NCBI RefSeq assembly: GCF_029543125.1
Contig: NZ_JARQWW010000003.1
Location: 434,001 to 498,000 of the forward strand
DNA from: Caulobacter segnis
Lineage (GTDB): Bacteria; Pseudomonadota; Alphaproteobacteria; Caulobacterales; Caulobacteraceae
DNA: 64,000 bases
Reading direction: 5' to 3'
Shown here: positions 1 to 8,707 of the stretch, one piece after another
Position numbering within the stretch: position 1 is the stretch's first letter
Layout of the letters: every line of letters begins with the position of its first letter
The notes under the pieces: generated by a model
The model's database searches: none
The model's input: the letters and a program-made list of their open reading frames with translations, nothing else
What the model was told of the DNA's origin: nothing
Program-made: the position numbers and the translations under genes

Positions 1-715
1 CTCCGAGCAACTGCTCGACGATGTGCGCAGCTTCATTCGGCGATCCAGAGTGGACGGCGTGGTGGTGCTGCCGCCGCTGGCCGAGTTGTCCCAACTCCAT
101 CAGGTCATCGCCGAGACCGCGACCCCGAGCGTGTCGATCGCCTCGATCCCGATCGCCGGCGCCGACATGCTGGTCTCCATGGAGCGTCAGGCCGTCCAGA
201 TCCTGACGCGCCGCCTGATCGAAATGGGCCATCGCCGCATAGGGTTCATCTCAGGTCCGTCGAGGTTCATCTCGGCCCAGCAGCGACGTCTGGGCTTCCT
301 GGATGCATTGGCCGAATCTGGCTTGAGCCCGACGGTGATGAGTGAAGGCGATTACAGCTTCGAATCAGGCATCGCCTTCGGCAGGAGTCTGCTTGATTTG
401 CCCGATCCGCCGACCGCGGTCTTCGCCTCCAACGATTTCATGGCCGCGGGCGTGCTGAAGGCTTTGTCCGAGCGGGGGCTTTCTTCGCCGGGCCATCTGT
501 CGGTCGCGGGCTTTGACGACAGCAGCATCGCGCAGATGATTTCGCCCGCCCTGACAACCATCAACCGGCCCATGCGCGCCATGGCTCAAACCGCCGCGAA
601 ACGCCTGCTGGCAAGGATCGGAGCGGAGGAGGGAGAGCCTTCCATTCAAACCGCGCCGGATGAAATCACCCTGGAGCTTGTGGAGCGGGAAAGCACCGCC
701 CCGCCATCACGCTAG
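1..715 (+). CDS. LacI/GalR-family transcriptional regulator, 5'-truncated by the window edge
   Basis: The reading frame is open from base 2, so the true start and the DNA-binding helix-turn-helix lie upstream of the window. What is visible is the periplasmic-binding-protein-like effector domain of a LacI regulator: a 'SRVDGVVVLPP' strand early on, 'ILTRRLIEMGHRRIGFISG', 'AVFASNDFMAAGVLKAL', 'VAGFDDSSIAQMISPALTTI' and a C-terminal 'LELVERES' strand. These are typical of sugar-responsive repressors. It sits directly upstream of a TonB receptor and pectinolytic genes on the same strand, with two palindromes in the gap, so it probably represses that locus in response to a pectin breakdown product. 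The ligand cannot be read from the sequence. Confidence 0.9.
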   Translation, partial: SEQLLDDVRSFIRRSRVDGVVVLPPLAELSQLHQVIAETATPSVSIASIPIAGADMLVSMERQAVQILTRRLIEMGHRRIGFISGPSRFISAQQRRLGFLDALAESGLSPTVMSEGDYSFESGIAFGRSLLDLPDPPTAVFASNDFMAAGVLKALSERGLSSPGHLSVAGFDDSSIAQMISPALTTINRPMRAMAQTAAKRLLARIGAEEGEPSIQTAPDEITLELVERESTAPPSR

Positions 716-760
716 CAAATTCGGGCGGGATTTTTGCTCACCGCCGCGCAAAATGTTTCG

Positions 761-774
761 TGCCAGCGCTGGCA
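761..774. promoter_or_regulatory. 14-bp perfect palindrome, candidate LacI-family operator
   Basis: TGCCAGCGCTGGCA reads identically on both strands and is centred on CG, as is usual for LacI/GalR operators. It lies 46 bp after the regulator stop and just upstream of promoter-like hexamers for the TonB receptor. That it binds the neighbouring regulator is inferred from position. Confidence 0.5.
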
Positions 775-797
775 TATTCAGATTGACATGGCCGGCC

Positions 798-827
798 TTG
801 ACGCGCTTGCTGTGAGTAACGCTGAAT
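798..827 (+). promoter_or_regulatory. Candidate promoter for the pectin locus
   Basis: TTGACG at 798-803 is followed 17 bp later by GCTGAAT at 821-827, which loosely fits the alphaproteobacterial housekeeping pattern. An alternative -35 (TTGACA) begins at 783. The elements lie between the two palindromes. The assignment is tentative. Confidence 0.25.
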
Positions 828-861
828 AGCGAAAACAAAGCCGAGCTCGGGCATCGCTCGA

Positions 862-875
862 TGACACCGGTATCA
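862..875. promoter_or_regulatory. 14-bp near-perfect palindrome, second candidate operator
   Basis: TGACACCGGTATCA is palindromic except for one symmetric pair and is centred on ACCGGT. Its sequence differs from the palindrome at 761-774, so two different LacI-type proteins may act here. It ends directly at the purine-rich ribosome-binding tract of the small frame at 890. Confidence 0.45.
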
Positions 876-889
876 GGGGAGAGGAAACG

Positions 890-1048
890 ATGCGCCTTCA
901 AGGTGCCTGCATCGCTGCGCGCGATCTGTTTCGGGCCACGCCCGAAACGTCGAACTTCCTGCAGATGGTCAATGAAGCCCGCCCATTTCCCCTCCTGGGC
1001 TTCGGGGTCGATCGCGCGCGATTGATCCCCTTTCTATCGGCGACCTGA
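890..1048 (+). CDS. Candidate 52-aa leader peptide upstream of the TonB receptor
   Basis: An ATG at 890 follows a strong purine tract (GGGGAGAGG, about 5 nt spacing) and opens a 52-codon frame (MRLQGACIAARDL...) ending in TGA at 1046, 83 bp before the receptor start. No domain is recognisable. The frame contains a perfect hairpin at 928-948. It may be a translated leader or only an untranslated region with a fortuitous start; the good ribosome-binding site is the main support. Confidence 0.3.
   Translation: MRLQGACIAARDLFRATPETSNFLQMVNEARPFPLLGFGVDRARLIPFLSAT
928..948 (+). other. Perfect 9-bp stem-loop in the leader of the TonB receptor mRNA
   Basis: GTTTCGGGC, a 3-nt CAC loop, then GCCCGAAAC. 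There is no T-tract after it, so it is not a standard intrinsic terminator. It falls inside the small frame at 890-1048 and could be a leader structure. Confidence 0.4.
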
Positions 1049-1131
1049 GCTTGATCGGCTTGGGGGCAGAGGGGCCGGCGGAAACAACCGCCGCAATCAC
1101 AAGAAACAAGTTCAGGGAAAGAAGAGACGAC

Positions 1132-3975
1132 ATGAAAAAGTGCGATCAAGCGGGCAGGGGACAGCTGCGTCGCAACGCCGTTCTGCTGGGCACCAGCGCT
1201 GCGGCGGTCCTCATGCTGGCCGGCGCGGCTCACGCCCAGTCCGGCCCACAGGACGCCGAGGTTGAGGAAGTCGTTGTCACCGGCTTCCGCAGCAGCCTCG
1301 AAAAGGCGCTGGAGCTGAAGCGCGAAAGCACTGGCGCGGTGGACTCCATCGTCGCCGAAGACATCGCCAAGTTCCCCGACAACAACCTCGCCGAAGCCAT
1401 TCAGCGCGTGCCGGGCGTGTCGATCACGCGTGACGGCGGCGAAGGCCGCAACCTGTCGGTCCGGGGTCTCTCCGAAGAATTCACCCGCGTCCGCATCAAC
1501 GGCATCGAAGCGCAGGCCACGACTGGCTCGAGCCGCGGCCGCGGCTTCGACTTCAACGTGTTCGCCTCCGAACTCTTCAGCCAGATCGACGTGCGCAAGA
1601 CACCGTCGGCCGAAATCGATGAAGGTTCGCTCGGCGCCACCGTCGACCTGCGCACCGGCAAGCCGTTCGACTACAACGGCTTCAAGATCGCCGGCTCGGC
1701 CAAGATGGGCTACAGCGACCTGTCGAAGGACTACGACCCGCGCGTCGCGCTGCTGGTCAGCAACACCTTCTTCGACGACACCTTCGGCGCCCTGTTCTCG
1801 GCGGCCTACTCCGAACGCGGCATCCGCCAGAACGGGGTGAGCACCGGACAGTTCAACGTCGGTCCGGCTGACGGCGGCTTCTGCAACGTGGCCCAGCGCC
1901 CCGCGCTCTGCGCCGGCACCAACCCGGCCGCATATGACCTGGCCAGCGCTGCTACCACGCGCTATCCGCGTTTCCTGCGCTACCAGCAGTACGAGACCCA
2001 GACCAAGCGTCTGGGCCTGACCGGCGCCCTGCAATGGCGCCCCTCCGACCGCACCGAAGTCAGCCTCGATGTCATGTACTCGAAGTTCGAGGCCGAGCGT
2101 AACGAGCGCCAGCTGGAGTCGATCGGCCTGAGCCGCGGCGCCTCGCAGGGCGGCAAGCCTGAAACCGTGGTCCGCGACGCCGCCGTCAACGCCGACGGCA
2201 CGCTGGTCTATGCGCTGCTCGACAATGTCGACATCCGCTCGGAAAACTATCTGGACGTCTACGACACCCAGTTCACTCAGTGGACTCTCGCCGGCAAGCA
2301 CGAGTTCACTGATCGCTTCTCGGTGACCGGCACCGTAGGCTACGTGTCCAACGACTTCGACAATGCGCTCGACTACATCGCTCAGATGGACCGCATCAAT
2401 ACGGACGGTTACTCGTTCGATGCGCGCAACAGCCAGAACTTCCCGGCCATCAACTATGGGTTCGACGTCAAGGATCCGAACAACTGGTACATCGGCCCGA
2501 CCGTCACGGTCCCGGGCGGCACCGGCGCCACTGGCCCGGACATCCGTCTGCGTCCGAACTGGAACGACAACACCTTCAAGATCGCCCAGGCTCAGGCCCA
2601 GTACGAGCTGAACGACAGCCTGACCTTCAAGCTGGGTGGCAGCCTCAAGAAGTATGAGTTCGTCGGCACCGGTCAGCGTCTCGCTGCGGGCGAAGGCAAC
2701 ATTCCGGCCATTCCGGCCGGCTCCACCATGGCGACCCTCACCGAGCAATGGTGCGGGCTGCAGAAGCTGAATCTGCCGGCGGGCACGCCCAATTGCTGGG
2801 CCAGCCCGAACCGTGACGCCATCGCTCAGGCTTACGGCGTGTTCAGCAACACCGGCCGTTTCGCCCTGTCGAGCACGACGTCCAGCGCTCGTGGCGACAA
2901 CCGCTCGGTGGAGGAAGAGGATCAGGGCGCATTCGTCCAGGCCGACTTCAAGCATGAACTGTTCGGCCTGCCGGTCCGCGGCGACGTCGGCGTCCGCTAC
3001 GTGAAGACCAAGCAGAGCTCGACCTTCTTCTCGACGGTGCCGACCTCGGTGAACCCGGCGGGCTTCGAGCTGACGACTGTCGGCCGGTCCTACGAGGACA
3101 CCCTGCCGTCGCTGAACCTGGTGATCGAACCGCGCGAAGACGTCCTGGTCCGCTTCGGCGCCGCCAAGGTCATGTCGCGTCCGGGCCTCGGCGCCCTGTC
3201 GGCGGCCACCAACGTCAACGTCGCCGGCGGTTCGCGCACCGTGACCACCGGCAATCCGATGCTGGAGCCGTACCGCGCCAAGACCTTCGACGTGGCGGTG
3301 GAATGGTATCCGAGCCGCGGCGCCGTGGTGTCGGCCGCATTCTTCTACAAGGACATCAGCACCTACGTTCAGAACATCACGGTCGTCGCGCCGTACTCCA
3401 CGACCGGTCTCCCGGCGAGCCTGCTCACCGGTACGGGCGTGAACGTCAACGACGACTTCAGCATCTCCAACGTGGTCAACACGCCTGGCGGCCCGCTGAA
3501 GGGGGTGGAGCTGAACTACCAGCAGCCCCTGACCTTCCTGCCGTGGAAGTTCGAGAACCTCGGCGTTCTGTTGAACTACACCTTCGTGGACTCCGAGATC
3601 GACTACTTCCTGTCGTCGAGTTCGGCGGCCACCACGGTGACCCGCGATCTGCTGAACCTTTCGAAGAACGCCTATAACGGCACGATCTATTATGAAGACG
3701 GTCCGTTCCAGGCGCGCGTCTCGGCCGCTTACCGCGACAAGTATCTGACCGCGGTTCCGGCAGCGTACAACGTGGACGTGGCCGGCCGTCGCTCGACCCT
3801 GTTCGTCGACTTCTCGGCGTCCTACAAGTTCAACGACGACATCACGTTCAGCCTCGAAGGCATCAACCTCACCAACGAGAAGGACATCTCCTATCTCGAC
3901 TCCGAGGTGCAGCGGACCAACGACTACTTCCAGGTAGGCCGTCAGTTCTACCTGGGCGTCCGCTACAGCTTCTAG
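1132..3975 (+). CDS. TonB-dependent receptor (Xanthomonas/Caulobacter class), probable oligogalacturonide importer
   Basis: 947 aa. The ATG at 1132 was chosen because it follows a purine-rich tract and begins a clear signal peptide (MKKCDQ..., hydrophobic core, AHAQS cleavage region near residue 36). A TonB-box-like segment 'EVEEVVVTGFRSSLEKAL' is followed by the plug domain ('IVAEDIAKFPDNNLAEAIQR', 'VPGVSIT', 'VRGLSEEFTRVRINGIEA'). The rest is a 22-strand-type beta-barrel ending in 'FYLGVRYSF' with the terminal aromatic residue needed for outer-membrane assembly. The family imports oligosaccharides using TonB energy. Position ahead of pectate lyase, polygalacturonase and pectinesterase genes points to pectin oligomers. 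Expression is probably controlled by the LacI regulator at 1-715. Confidence 0.92.
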   Translation: MKKCDQAGRGQLRRNAVLLGTSAAAVLMLAGAAHAQSGPQDAEVEEVVVTGFRSSLEKALELKRESTGAVDSIVAEDIAKFPDNNLAEAIQRVPGVSITRDGGEGRNLSVRGLSEEFTRVRINGIEAQATTGSSRGRGFDFNVFASELFSQIDVRKTPSAEIDEGSLGATVDLRTGKPFDYNGFKIAGSAKMGYSDLSKDYDPRVALLVSNTFFDDTFGALFSAAYSERGIRQNGVSTGQFNVGPADGGFCNVAQRPALCAGTNPAAYDLASAATTRYPRFLRYQQYETQTKRLGLTGALQWRPSDRTEVSLDVMYSKFEAERNERQLESIGLSRGASQGGKPETVVRDAAVNADGTLVYALLDNVDIRSENYLDVYDTQFTQWTLAGKHEFTDRFSVTGTVGYVSNDFDNALDYIAQMDRINTDGYSFDARNSQNFPAINYGFDVKDPNNWYIGPTVTVPGGTGATGPDIRLRPNWNDNTFKIAQAQAQYELNDSLTFKLGGSLKKYEFVGTGQRLAAGEGNIPAIPAGSTMATLTEQWCGLQKLNLPAGTPNCWASPNRDAIAQAYGVFSNTGRFALSSTTSSARGDNRSVEEEDQGAFVQADFKHELFGLPVRGDVGVRYVKTKQSSTFFSTVPTSVNPAGFELTTVGRSYEDTLPSLNLVIEPREDVLVRFGAAKVMSRPGLGALSAATNVNVAGGSRTVTTGNPMLEPYRAKTFDVAVEWYPSRGAVVSAAFFYKDISTYVQNITVVAPYSTTGLPASLLTGTGVNVNDDFSISNVVNTPGGPLKGVELNYQQPLTFLPWKFENLGVLLNYTFVDSEIDYFLSSSSAATTVTRDLLNLSKNAYNGTIYYEDGPFQARVSAAYRDKYLTAVPAAYNVDVAGRRSTLFVDFSASYKFNDDITFSLEGINLTNEKDISYLDSEVQRTNDYFQVGRQFYLGVRYSF

Positions 3976-3983
3976 GACGATCC

Positions 3984-4020
3984 AAGGGCGGCCGGCCAAG
4001 TCGGCCGCCCTTTCTATTTT
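3984..4020 (+). terminator. Rho-independent terminator after the TonB receptor
   Basis: An 11-bp GC-rich stem (3984-3994 pairing with 4002-4012) with a 7-nt loop is followed by TTTCTATTTTT. It lies 8 nt after the receptor stop and would attenuate read-through into the pectinase genes, which could set different expression levels for receptor and enzymes. Confidence 0.85.
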
Positions 4021-4042
4021 TGCTTTGAGGGGAGACCTCCGC

Positions 4043-5185
4043 ATGCGCGCGCCTGTCGTCGCGGTGATCCTTGCCGCTTGCCCATTCATCACGGCTCACG
4101 CCGCTATGGCGCAGGTTCAGCATCCGGCGGCGCACCCGCCGCTCATTCCGTTCCCCAGTCCGTTCCAGCTTGAGGTCATGGCCAAGGCCCGCAAGGTCGG
4201 GACCTCGATGCCCGTCGGATGGTGGGATGGCATGGCTGCGAAACCTGCCGCTTGGTTCGCCTCTGACGAGGCGCGCGCCATCGGCGACAACATCATCTCC
4301 TGGCAGATCAGCGAGACCGGCGGATGGCCCGGCGGCGATGTGGTCACTCAGCCTTTCCGAGGGGCGGAGGGACAGATCGGCTGGCGGGGCCATTCCACCA
4401 GCCTCTACCGTTTCGATCAGATGCGCTTCCTGGCGCGTGTCTACGCCGCGACGGGTGAGGAGCGTTATCGCCAGTCGCTGGACACCGGGCTGAGCTATGT
4501 CCTTGATGCGCAGTACCCGAAGGGCAGCTGGCCCTACGGCTCGCATCCGTCGGTGGCCGCGCATAACGCCCGCTATGCGTCCTTCAACGACGACGCGATG
4601 GTGAAGGTCATGACCTTCGTCCGCGAGGTCGCCACCGATCCCATCTACGCCAAGGTTTCTCCGGGACGCCCCGCCCAGGCGCAGGCCGCCTTCGACAAGG
4701 GCGTGGCGTACATCCTGCGCGCCCAGATCGTCGCAGATGGGAAGCTGACGGCCTGGGGATCCCAGCACGACGAAGTCACCTATGAGCCGCGCATGGGCCG
4801 CATGTTCGAGCCGCCGTCGATCAGCGCCAACGAAAGCGCCGGCGTCCTGCTGCTGCTCATGAGCCTCGACAAGCCGAGCCCAGAAGTGGTGCGGGCCGTG
4901 GAAAGCGGTGTCGCCGGGTACAAGGCCACCGCTTTGAAGGGCGTTCGCATCGATCGCCCCGCCAACGGCGACCGCATCGCCGTGGCTGATCCGAAAGCCA
5001 AGCCGATCTGGGCGCGCTTCTACGAGATCCCCACCAACCGTCCGATCTTCGCCGGCCGCGACGGCATCGTCCGATACGATCTGAAGCCCGTCGAGCTGGA
5101 GCGCCGCGCTGGCTACGCCTGGTACGGCGACTGGGGCGACGTTGTAATCGCACGTTATCAGGAGTGGGCTCGGGCGCGAGCTTGA
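4043..5185 (+). CDS. Pectate lyase, polysaccharide lyase family 10 type
   Basis: 380 aa, exported (signal peptide about residues 1-24, ending near AAMAQ). The start at 4043 follows the ribosome-binding tract GAGGGGAGA at 4027. The core has PL10 hallmarks: 'WQISETGGWPGG' early, 'STSLYRFDQMRFLARVYAATG', 'DAQYPKGSWPYG', 'ASFNDDAMVKVM' and 'TAWGSQHDEVTYEPRMGR', followed by 'RFYEIPTNRPIFAGRDG' near the C-terminus. PL10 enzymes cleave polygalacturonate by calcium-dependent beta-elimination on an (alpha/alpha) toroid. The gene is 67 bp after the receptor, and its stop overlaps the ribosome-binding site of the following hydrolase, suggesting translational coupling. Family confidence is high; exact specificity is not visible. 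Confidence 0.88.
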   Translation: MRAPVVAVILAACPFITAHAAMAQVQHPAAHPPLIPFPSPFQLEVMAKARKVGTSMPVGWWDGMAAKPAAWFASDEARAIGDNIISWQISETGGWPGGDVVTQPFRGAEGQIGWRGHSTSLYRFDQMRFLARVYAATGEERYRQSLDTGLSYVLDAQYPKGSWPYGSHPSVAAHNARYASFNDDAMVKVMTFVREVATDPIYAKVSPGRPAQAQAAFDKGVAYILRAQIVADGKLTAWGSQHDEVTYEPRMGRMFEPPSISANESAGVLLLLMSLDKPSPEVVRAVESGVAGYKATALKGVRIDRPANGDRIAVADPKAKPIWARFYEIPTNRPIFAGRDGIVRYDLKPVELERRAGYAWYGDWGDVVIARYQEWARARA

Positions 5186-5196
5186 GGGGAAAAGTC

Positions 5197-7221
5197 ATGA
5201 AGATCAGGACATTCGCCGCAGGTCTTTCGCTGCTCGCTCTACTGGCCGGCGGCGCTCACGCGGCCGAGCCCACCGGTCGTGATCAGCTCATTCGTTACAT
5301 CGACGGCCTGGCGGACAGCCAGCTCAAGGCGCGCGAGGCGGAGCTGGCCGCTGTCGACACCTCTGCCAAGATGGACGCCCGCAAGGCCAAGCTGCGCCAG
5401 ACGATCCTGGACCTGATCGGCGGCCTGCCGGCCGAGCGCACGCCGTTGAAGGCGCGCATGACCGGCGGCTATCAGGCCGACGGCTATCGGGTGGAGAAGG
5501 TCGTTTACGAAAGCCTCCCGGGCTACTTCGTGACCGCGAATGTCTATGTGCCCACCGCCGGCAAGGGGCCATTTCCCGCCGTCCTGATCACGCCGGGCCA
5601 CTCGCCGGACGGCAAGGCCGGCGACCGCTTCGGCGGCAACCTCGCCAAGGCTGGAATCCTGGCTCTGATCTATGACGAGATCGGCATGGGCGAGCGGCTC
5701 CAGCACTACGATCCCGAACTCGGCGAGTCCAAGGTCGGCCGTCCGACTGGCGAGCATTCCATGGCCTACTGGCAGACCGTGCCGGTGGGGGACCACGTCT
5801 CGCGCTACTTCATCTGGGACGCCATGCGCGGGCTCGACTATCTGCAGGCCCGCGCAGACGTGGACGGCGCGCGGCTTGGCGCGCTGGGCTGTTCGGGCGG
5901 CGGGACGGTCACAGCCTTTCTCACCGCCCTAGACGAGCGGGTGAAGGCGGCGGCTTCGGCCTGCTACGTCAACACCTTCCGCCACGTACTTGCCGGCCCC
6001 GGCCCGCAGGAAGCGGAGCAGTCTCCGCCCGGATTCATTGCCGCCGGCCTCGACGTGCCGGACTGGGTGGAGCTGGCCGCGCCCAGGCCCTACGCCATCG
6101 TATCGACAGAAGCCGACTTCTTCCCGTTCGAGGGCGCGCGCACGGCTTATGAAGAGGCGCGCCGCATCTGGGGGCTCTACGGCGCCCAGGACCGCATCAG
6201 CTGGATCACCGGCCCGGGCGGTCACGGCAATCTGGCGCCTGTGGGCGACAAGATCGTGGGCTTCTTCAGCCGCTGGCTGAACAACGACACCACGCTGCGG
6301 CCCTTCGTGGACATCCGTCCGCCACGCCCGGAAGACAATCTGGTCACGGCCACGGGGCAGGTCTCCACCGCCCTGAAGGGCGTGACCCTGCAGCAGGTTA
6401 ACCAGGCCCGCGCTGCAAAGGTCGCTCCGGCCGCCAAGACGGCGATTCCGCTCGACCGCCTGCGCGCCGATATCCGCGCAGTCACGAACGCCCGCACGCC
6501 AGCCATCAAGCTGAGCGCCGGGCAGGGGACTTGCGTGCTCAGCGGCTCTCCCGCTGGCGATCTCCACTGCCGCCTGACCGGAACGCAGGGCGGCGGCAGG
6601 AAGCGCGCGCTGCTGATCACCGGCCGTCCTGAGCAGCTGGCCGCCGCCCGTGCGCAGACCGACGCCCTGGCCGCCAACGGATGGCTGGTCATGGAGCTGC
6701 CGGCGCGCGGTTCCGGCGGCACGGAGGAGATCAAGTCAGCGCTGCTTGGCGACTGGAACCTGCTGTCCCTGCGGGCGATGCTGGCGGGCGAAAGCGTGCT
6801 TGGCCTGCGCACGGATGACGTGACTGGCGCCGTCGCAGTCCTCAGCCAGCGTGATGATGTGCAGTCGGGGGTGGCGGTCTATGCGCTCGGCGCCATGGCC
6901 CCAGCGGCTTTGCACGCCGCGGTGCTCGATGAACGCATCACCAGCCTCACCCTAGACGGCGCCCTGGCCAGCTATCGTTTCGCGGTCGACCGTCCGATCC
7001 AGCGTGATCTGCCTGAGGTTCTGCCTTTTGGAGTCCTTCGCAAGTACGACCTGATCGACCTGACCACTTCGCTCGGCTCGCGCCCGGTCACCTGGATCAA
7101 TCCCGAAAACGGCGTGGGCGAGACCCTGCGCCAGGGTCAGTTCGAGGCGCTGTTCCGCGCCAAGCCGGCCACCGTCCGCTGGGCGTCACGCGGCGCCCGC
7201 GATCCCCTAGTCCTGCCTTAG
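5197..7221 (+). CDS. Exported two-domain alpha/beta hydrolase, probable carbohydrate (acetyl) esterase
   Basis: 674 aa with a signal peptide (residues about 1-23). Domain one (about 80-365) has a full catalytic set: Ser233 in GCSGG, Asp307 in 'STEADFF' and His343 in 'GPGGHGNL', arranged as in acetyl-xylan-esterase-like members of the prolyl oligopeptidase/dienelactone hydrolase group. Domain two (about 430-674) repeats an alpha/beta hydrolase layout ('RALLITGRPEQL', 'VAVYALGAMAP') but has no serine at the nucleophile elbow, so it looks inactive. ATG 5197 follows AGGGGA and overlaps the pectate lyase end. Context suggests removal of acetyl or methyl esters from pectin; the substrate is inferred. 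Confidence 0.8.
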   Translation: MKIRTFAAGLSLLALLAGGAHAAEPTGRDQLIRYIDGLADSQLKAREAELAAVDTSAKMDARKAKLRQTILDLIGGLPAERTPLKARMTGGYQADGYRVEKVVYESLPGYFVTANVYVPTAGKGPFPAVLITPGHSPDGKAGDRFGGNLAKAGILALIYDEIGMGERLQHYDPELGESKVGRPTGEHSMAYWQTVPVGDHVSRYFIWDAMRGLDYLQARADVDGARLGALGCSGGGTVTAFLTALDERVKAAASACYVNTFRHVLAGPGPQEAEQSPPGFIAAGLDVPDWVELAAPRPYAIVSTEADFFPFEGARTAYEEARRIWGLYGAQDRISWITGPGGHGNLAPVGDKIVGFFSRWLNNDTTLRPFVDIRPPRPEDNLVTATGQVSTALKGVTLQQVNQARAAKVAPAAKTAIPLDRLRADIRAVTNARTPAIKLSAGQGTCVLSGSPAGDLHCRLTGTQGGGRKRALLITGRPEQLAAARAQTDALAANGWLVMELPARGSGGTEEIKSALLGDWNLLSLRAMLAGESVLGLRTDDVTGAVAVLSQRDDVQSGVAVYALGAMAPAALHAAVLDERITSLTLDGALASYRFAVDRPIQRDLPEVLPFGVLRKYDLIDLTTSLGSRPVTWINPENGVGETLRQGQFEALFRAKPATVRWASRGARDPLVLP

Positions 7222-7239
7222 TCCGAGAAAGCCGTCGCC

Positions 7240-8685
7240 ATGCGTAACTCCTCCACTTCTTCGGCCCAGTCCAGCCGCCGCGCGTTCCTGGGCGCCGCGG
7301 GTCTCGGCGTCGTCGGCGCGGCCTTGGCCCCGGCCATCGCCAACGCTCAGAGCGCCAAGGGCCCGACGCCGCCGGCTTTGCCCGCCGCGTTCAAGCCGGC
7401 CAAGACCGGTGTGCGGATCGACCCCCGCGATTGGGGCGCCAAGGCGGACGGCAAGACCAACGACACCCATGCCGTTCAGCAGTCGCTCGACCGCTGCGCC
7501 GTGCTCGGCGGCGGCGAGGTGGTCCTGAGCGGCGGGACCTTCCTGGTCGGTGCTGTGCGCATCGGCTCCAACACCACCCTGCGTATCGAGGAAGGCGCTG
7601 TGTTGCAGGGCTCTTCCGACGTGGCCGACTACCCGGTAATCCAGGTGCGCTGGGAGGGCCGTTGGGTGCCAGGCTATATCGGCCTTGTCTGGGCTCAGGA
7701 CGCCAAGAATGTCGCCATCACCGGCAAGGGCAAGATCCTGGCGTCCAAGGATATTCACAAGCGCCTGGAGGAGAAGACCGGCCTGCGCCATCCGGCGCTG
7801 CTGGAGTTCGTCGAGGTTCAGGGCCTCAGCGTCACCGACGTGTGGACCGAGCAGAACGACATGTGGTCGATCCACCCAGTCTATTGCGAGGACGTGATCT
7901 TCCGCAACATGACGGTGAAGGGCGCGGCCGACGGCATCGACGTGGACTCCTGCCGCCGCGTGGTCATCGACAAGTGCGATTTCGACACGGTCGATGACTG
8001 CATCTCGCTGAAGTCCGGGCGCGGCATGGAAGGCAACGTCATCGCCCGGCCGACCGAGGACGTGACCATCACCGATTGCGTGTTCCGCGACCGCCGGTGG
8101 GCCTGTATCGGCATCGGCAGCGAGACGTCGGCCGGCATTCGCCGCGTGCTGGTGGAGCGCTGCAAGTGCCTGGCCGCCCACACCTTCGCCATCTACATCA
8201 AAAGCCGGCCGGGCCGGGGCGCCTTCATCGAGGACATCGTGATGCGCGACCTGGAGGTGGAGAACGCCGGCTACGGCTTCCTGCGCTTCAACTTCCTCGA
8301 CAGCGGCAAGCAGGACCAGTTCCCGGTGCCGGGCATGGACGGTGTTCCGACGGTCCGCAACTTCGTCTTCGAGCGCATCACGGTCAAAGACGTGCCGGTG
8401 CTGGTGGAGGGCGTTCAGGTCCATCCCGACAAGCCGCTGGACGGCTTCGTCTTCCGGGATGTGAAGGGCACGGCGGGCCGTGGCATCACCCTGGCCAATG
8501 CTCGCAACGTGACGCTGGAGAACATCAATGTGAACGTCTTCAGCGGCCCCAAGCTGGCCGTCGACAACGTCACGGGCAAGGGGCTGGAGGGGGCGGCGCG
8601 GCTGATCCCCACCGAGCGTCCCGCGCCGATCCCGGCGCCGGCGACGCCCTATCGGCTGGGCATGACGACCGGCCGTCCGAACTAG
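7240..8685 (+). CDS. Glycoside hydrolase family 28 polygalacturonase-like enzyme, Tat-exported
   Basis: 481 aa with a twin-arginine signal (SSRRAFLGAAG, residues 11-21). A right-handed beta-helix follows. The three catalytic aspartates expected for GH28 are present: Asp231 in 'ADGIDVDSC' (NTD position) and Asp252/Asp253 in 'VDDCISLKSG'. 'GIGSETSAG' (291-299) matches the conserved GS segment, and 'IYIKSRPGRG' the RIK substrate-binding motif. The histidine normally just before the GS segment appears to be replaced by Trp287. The gene lies 18 bp after the hydrolase and 16-22 bp before the pectinesterase. GH28 enzymes hydrolyse alpha-1,4-galacturonosyl links; exo versus endo action cannot be told. 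Confidence 0.88.
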   Translation: MRNSSTSSAQSSRRAFLGAAGLGVVGAALAPAIANAQSAKGPTPPALPAAFKPAKTGVRIDPRDWGAKADGKTNDTHAVQQSLDRCAVLGGGEVVLSGGTFLVGAVRIGSNTTLRIEEGAVLQGSSDVADYPVIQVRWEGRWVPGYIGLVWAQDAKNVAITGKGKILASKDIHKRLEEKTGLRHPALLEFVEVQGLSVTDVWTEQNDMWSIHPVYCEDVIFRNMTVKGAADGIDVDSCRRVVIDKCDFDTVDDCISLKSGRGMEGNVIARPTEDVTITDCVFRDRRWACIGIGSETSAGIRRVLVERCKCLAAHTFAIYIKSRPGRGAFIEDIVMRDLEVENAGYGFLRFNFLDSGKQDQFPVPGMDGVPTVRNFVFERITVKDVPVLVEGVQVHPDKPLDGFVFRDVKGTAGRGITLANARNVTLENINVNVFSGPKLAVDNVTGKGLEGAARLIPTERPAPIPAPATPYRLGMTTGRPN

Positions 8686-8707
8686 AACGGGTGAGGGGGG
8701 CATGCTG

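Noticed and set aside
898-4092. Very long open frame (over 1000 codons) on the minus strand across the TonB receptor
   Set aside because: It is antisense to a gene with clear family motifs, its translation is Val/Arg/Gly-rich without domains, and such mirror frames are expected in high-GC codon usage.
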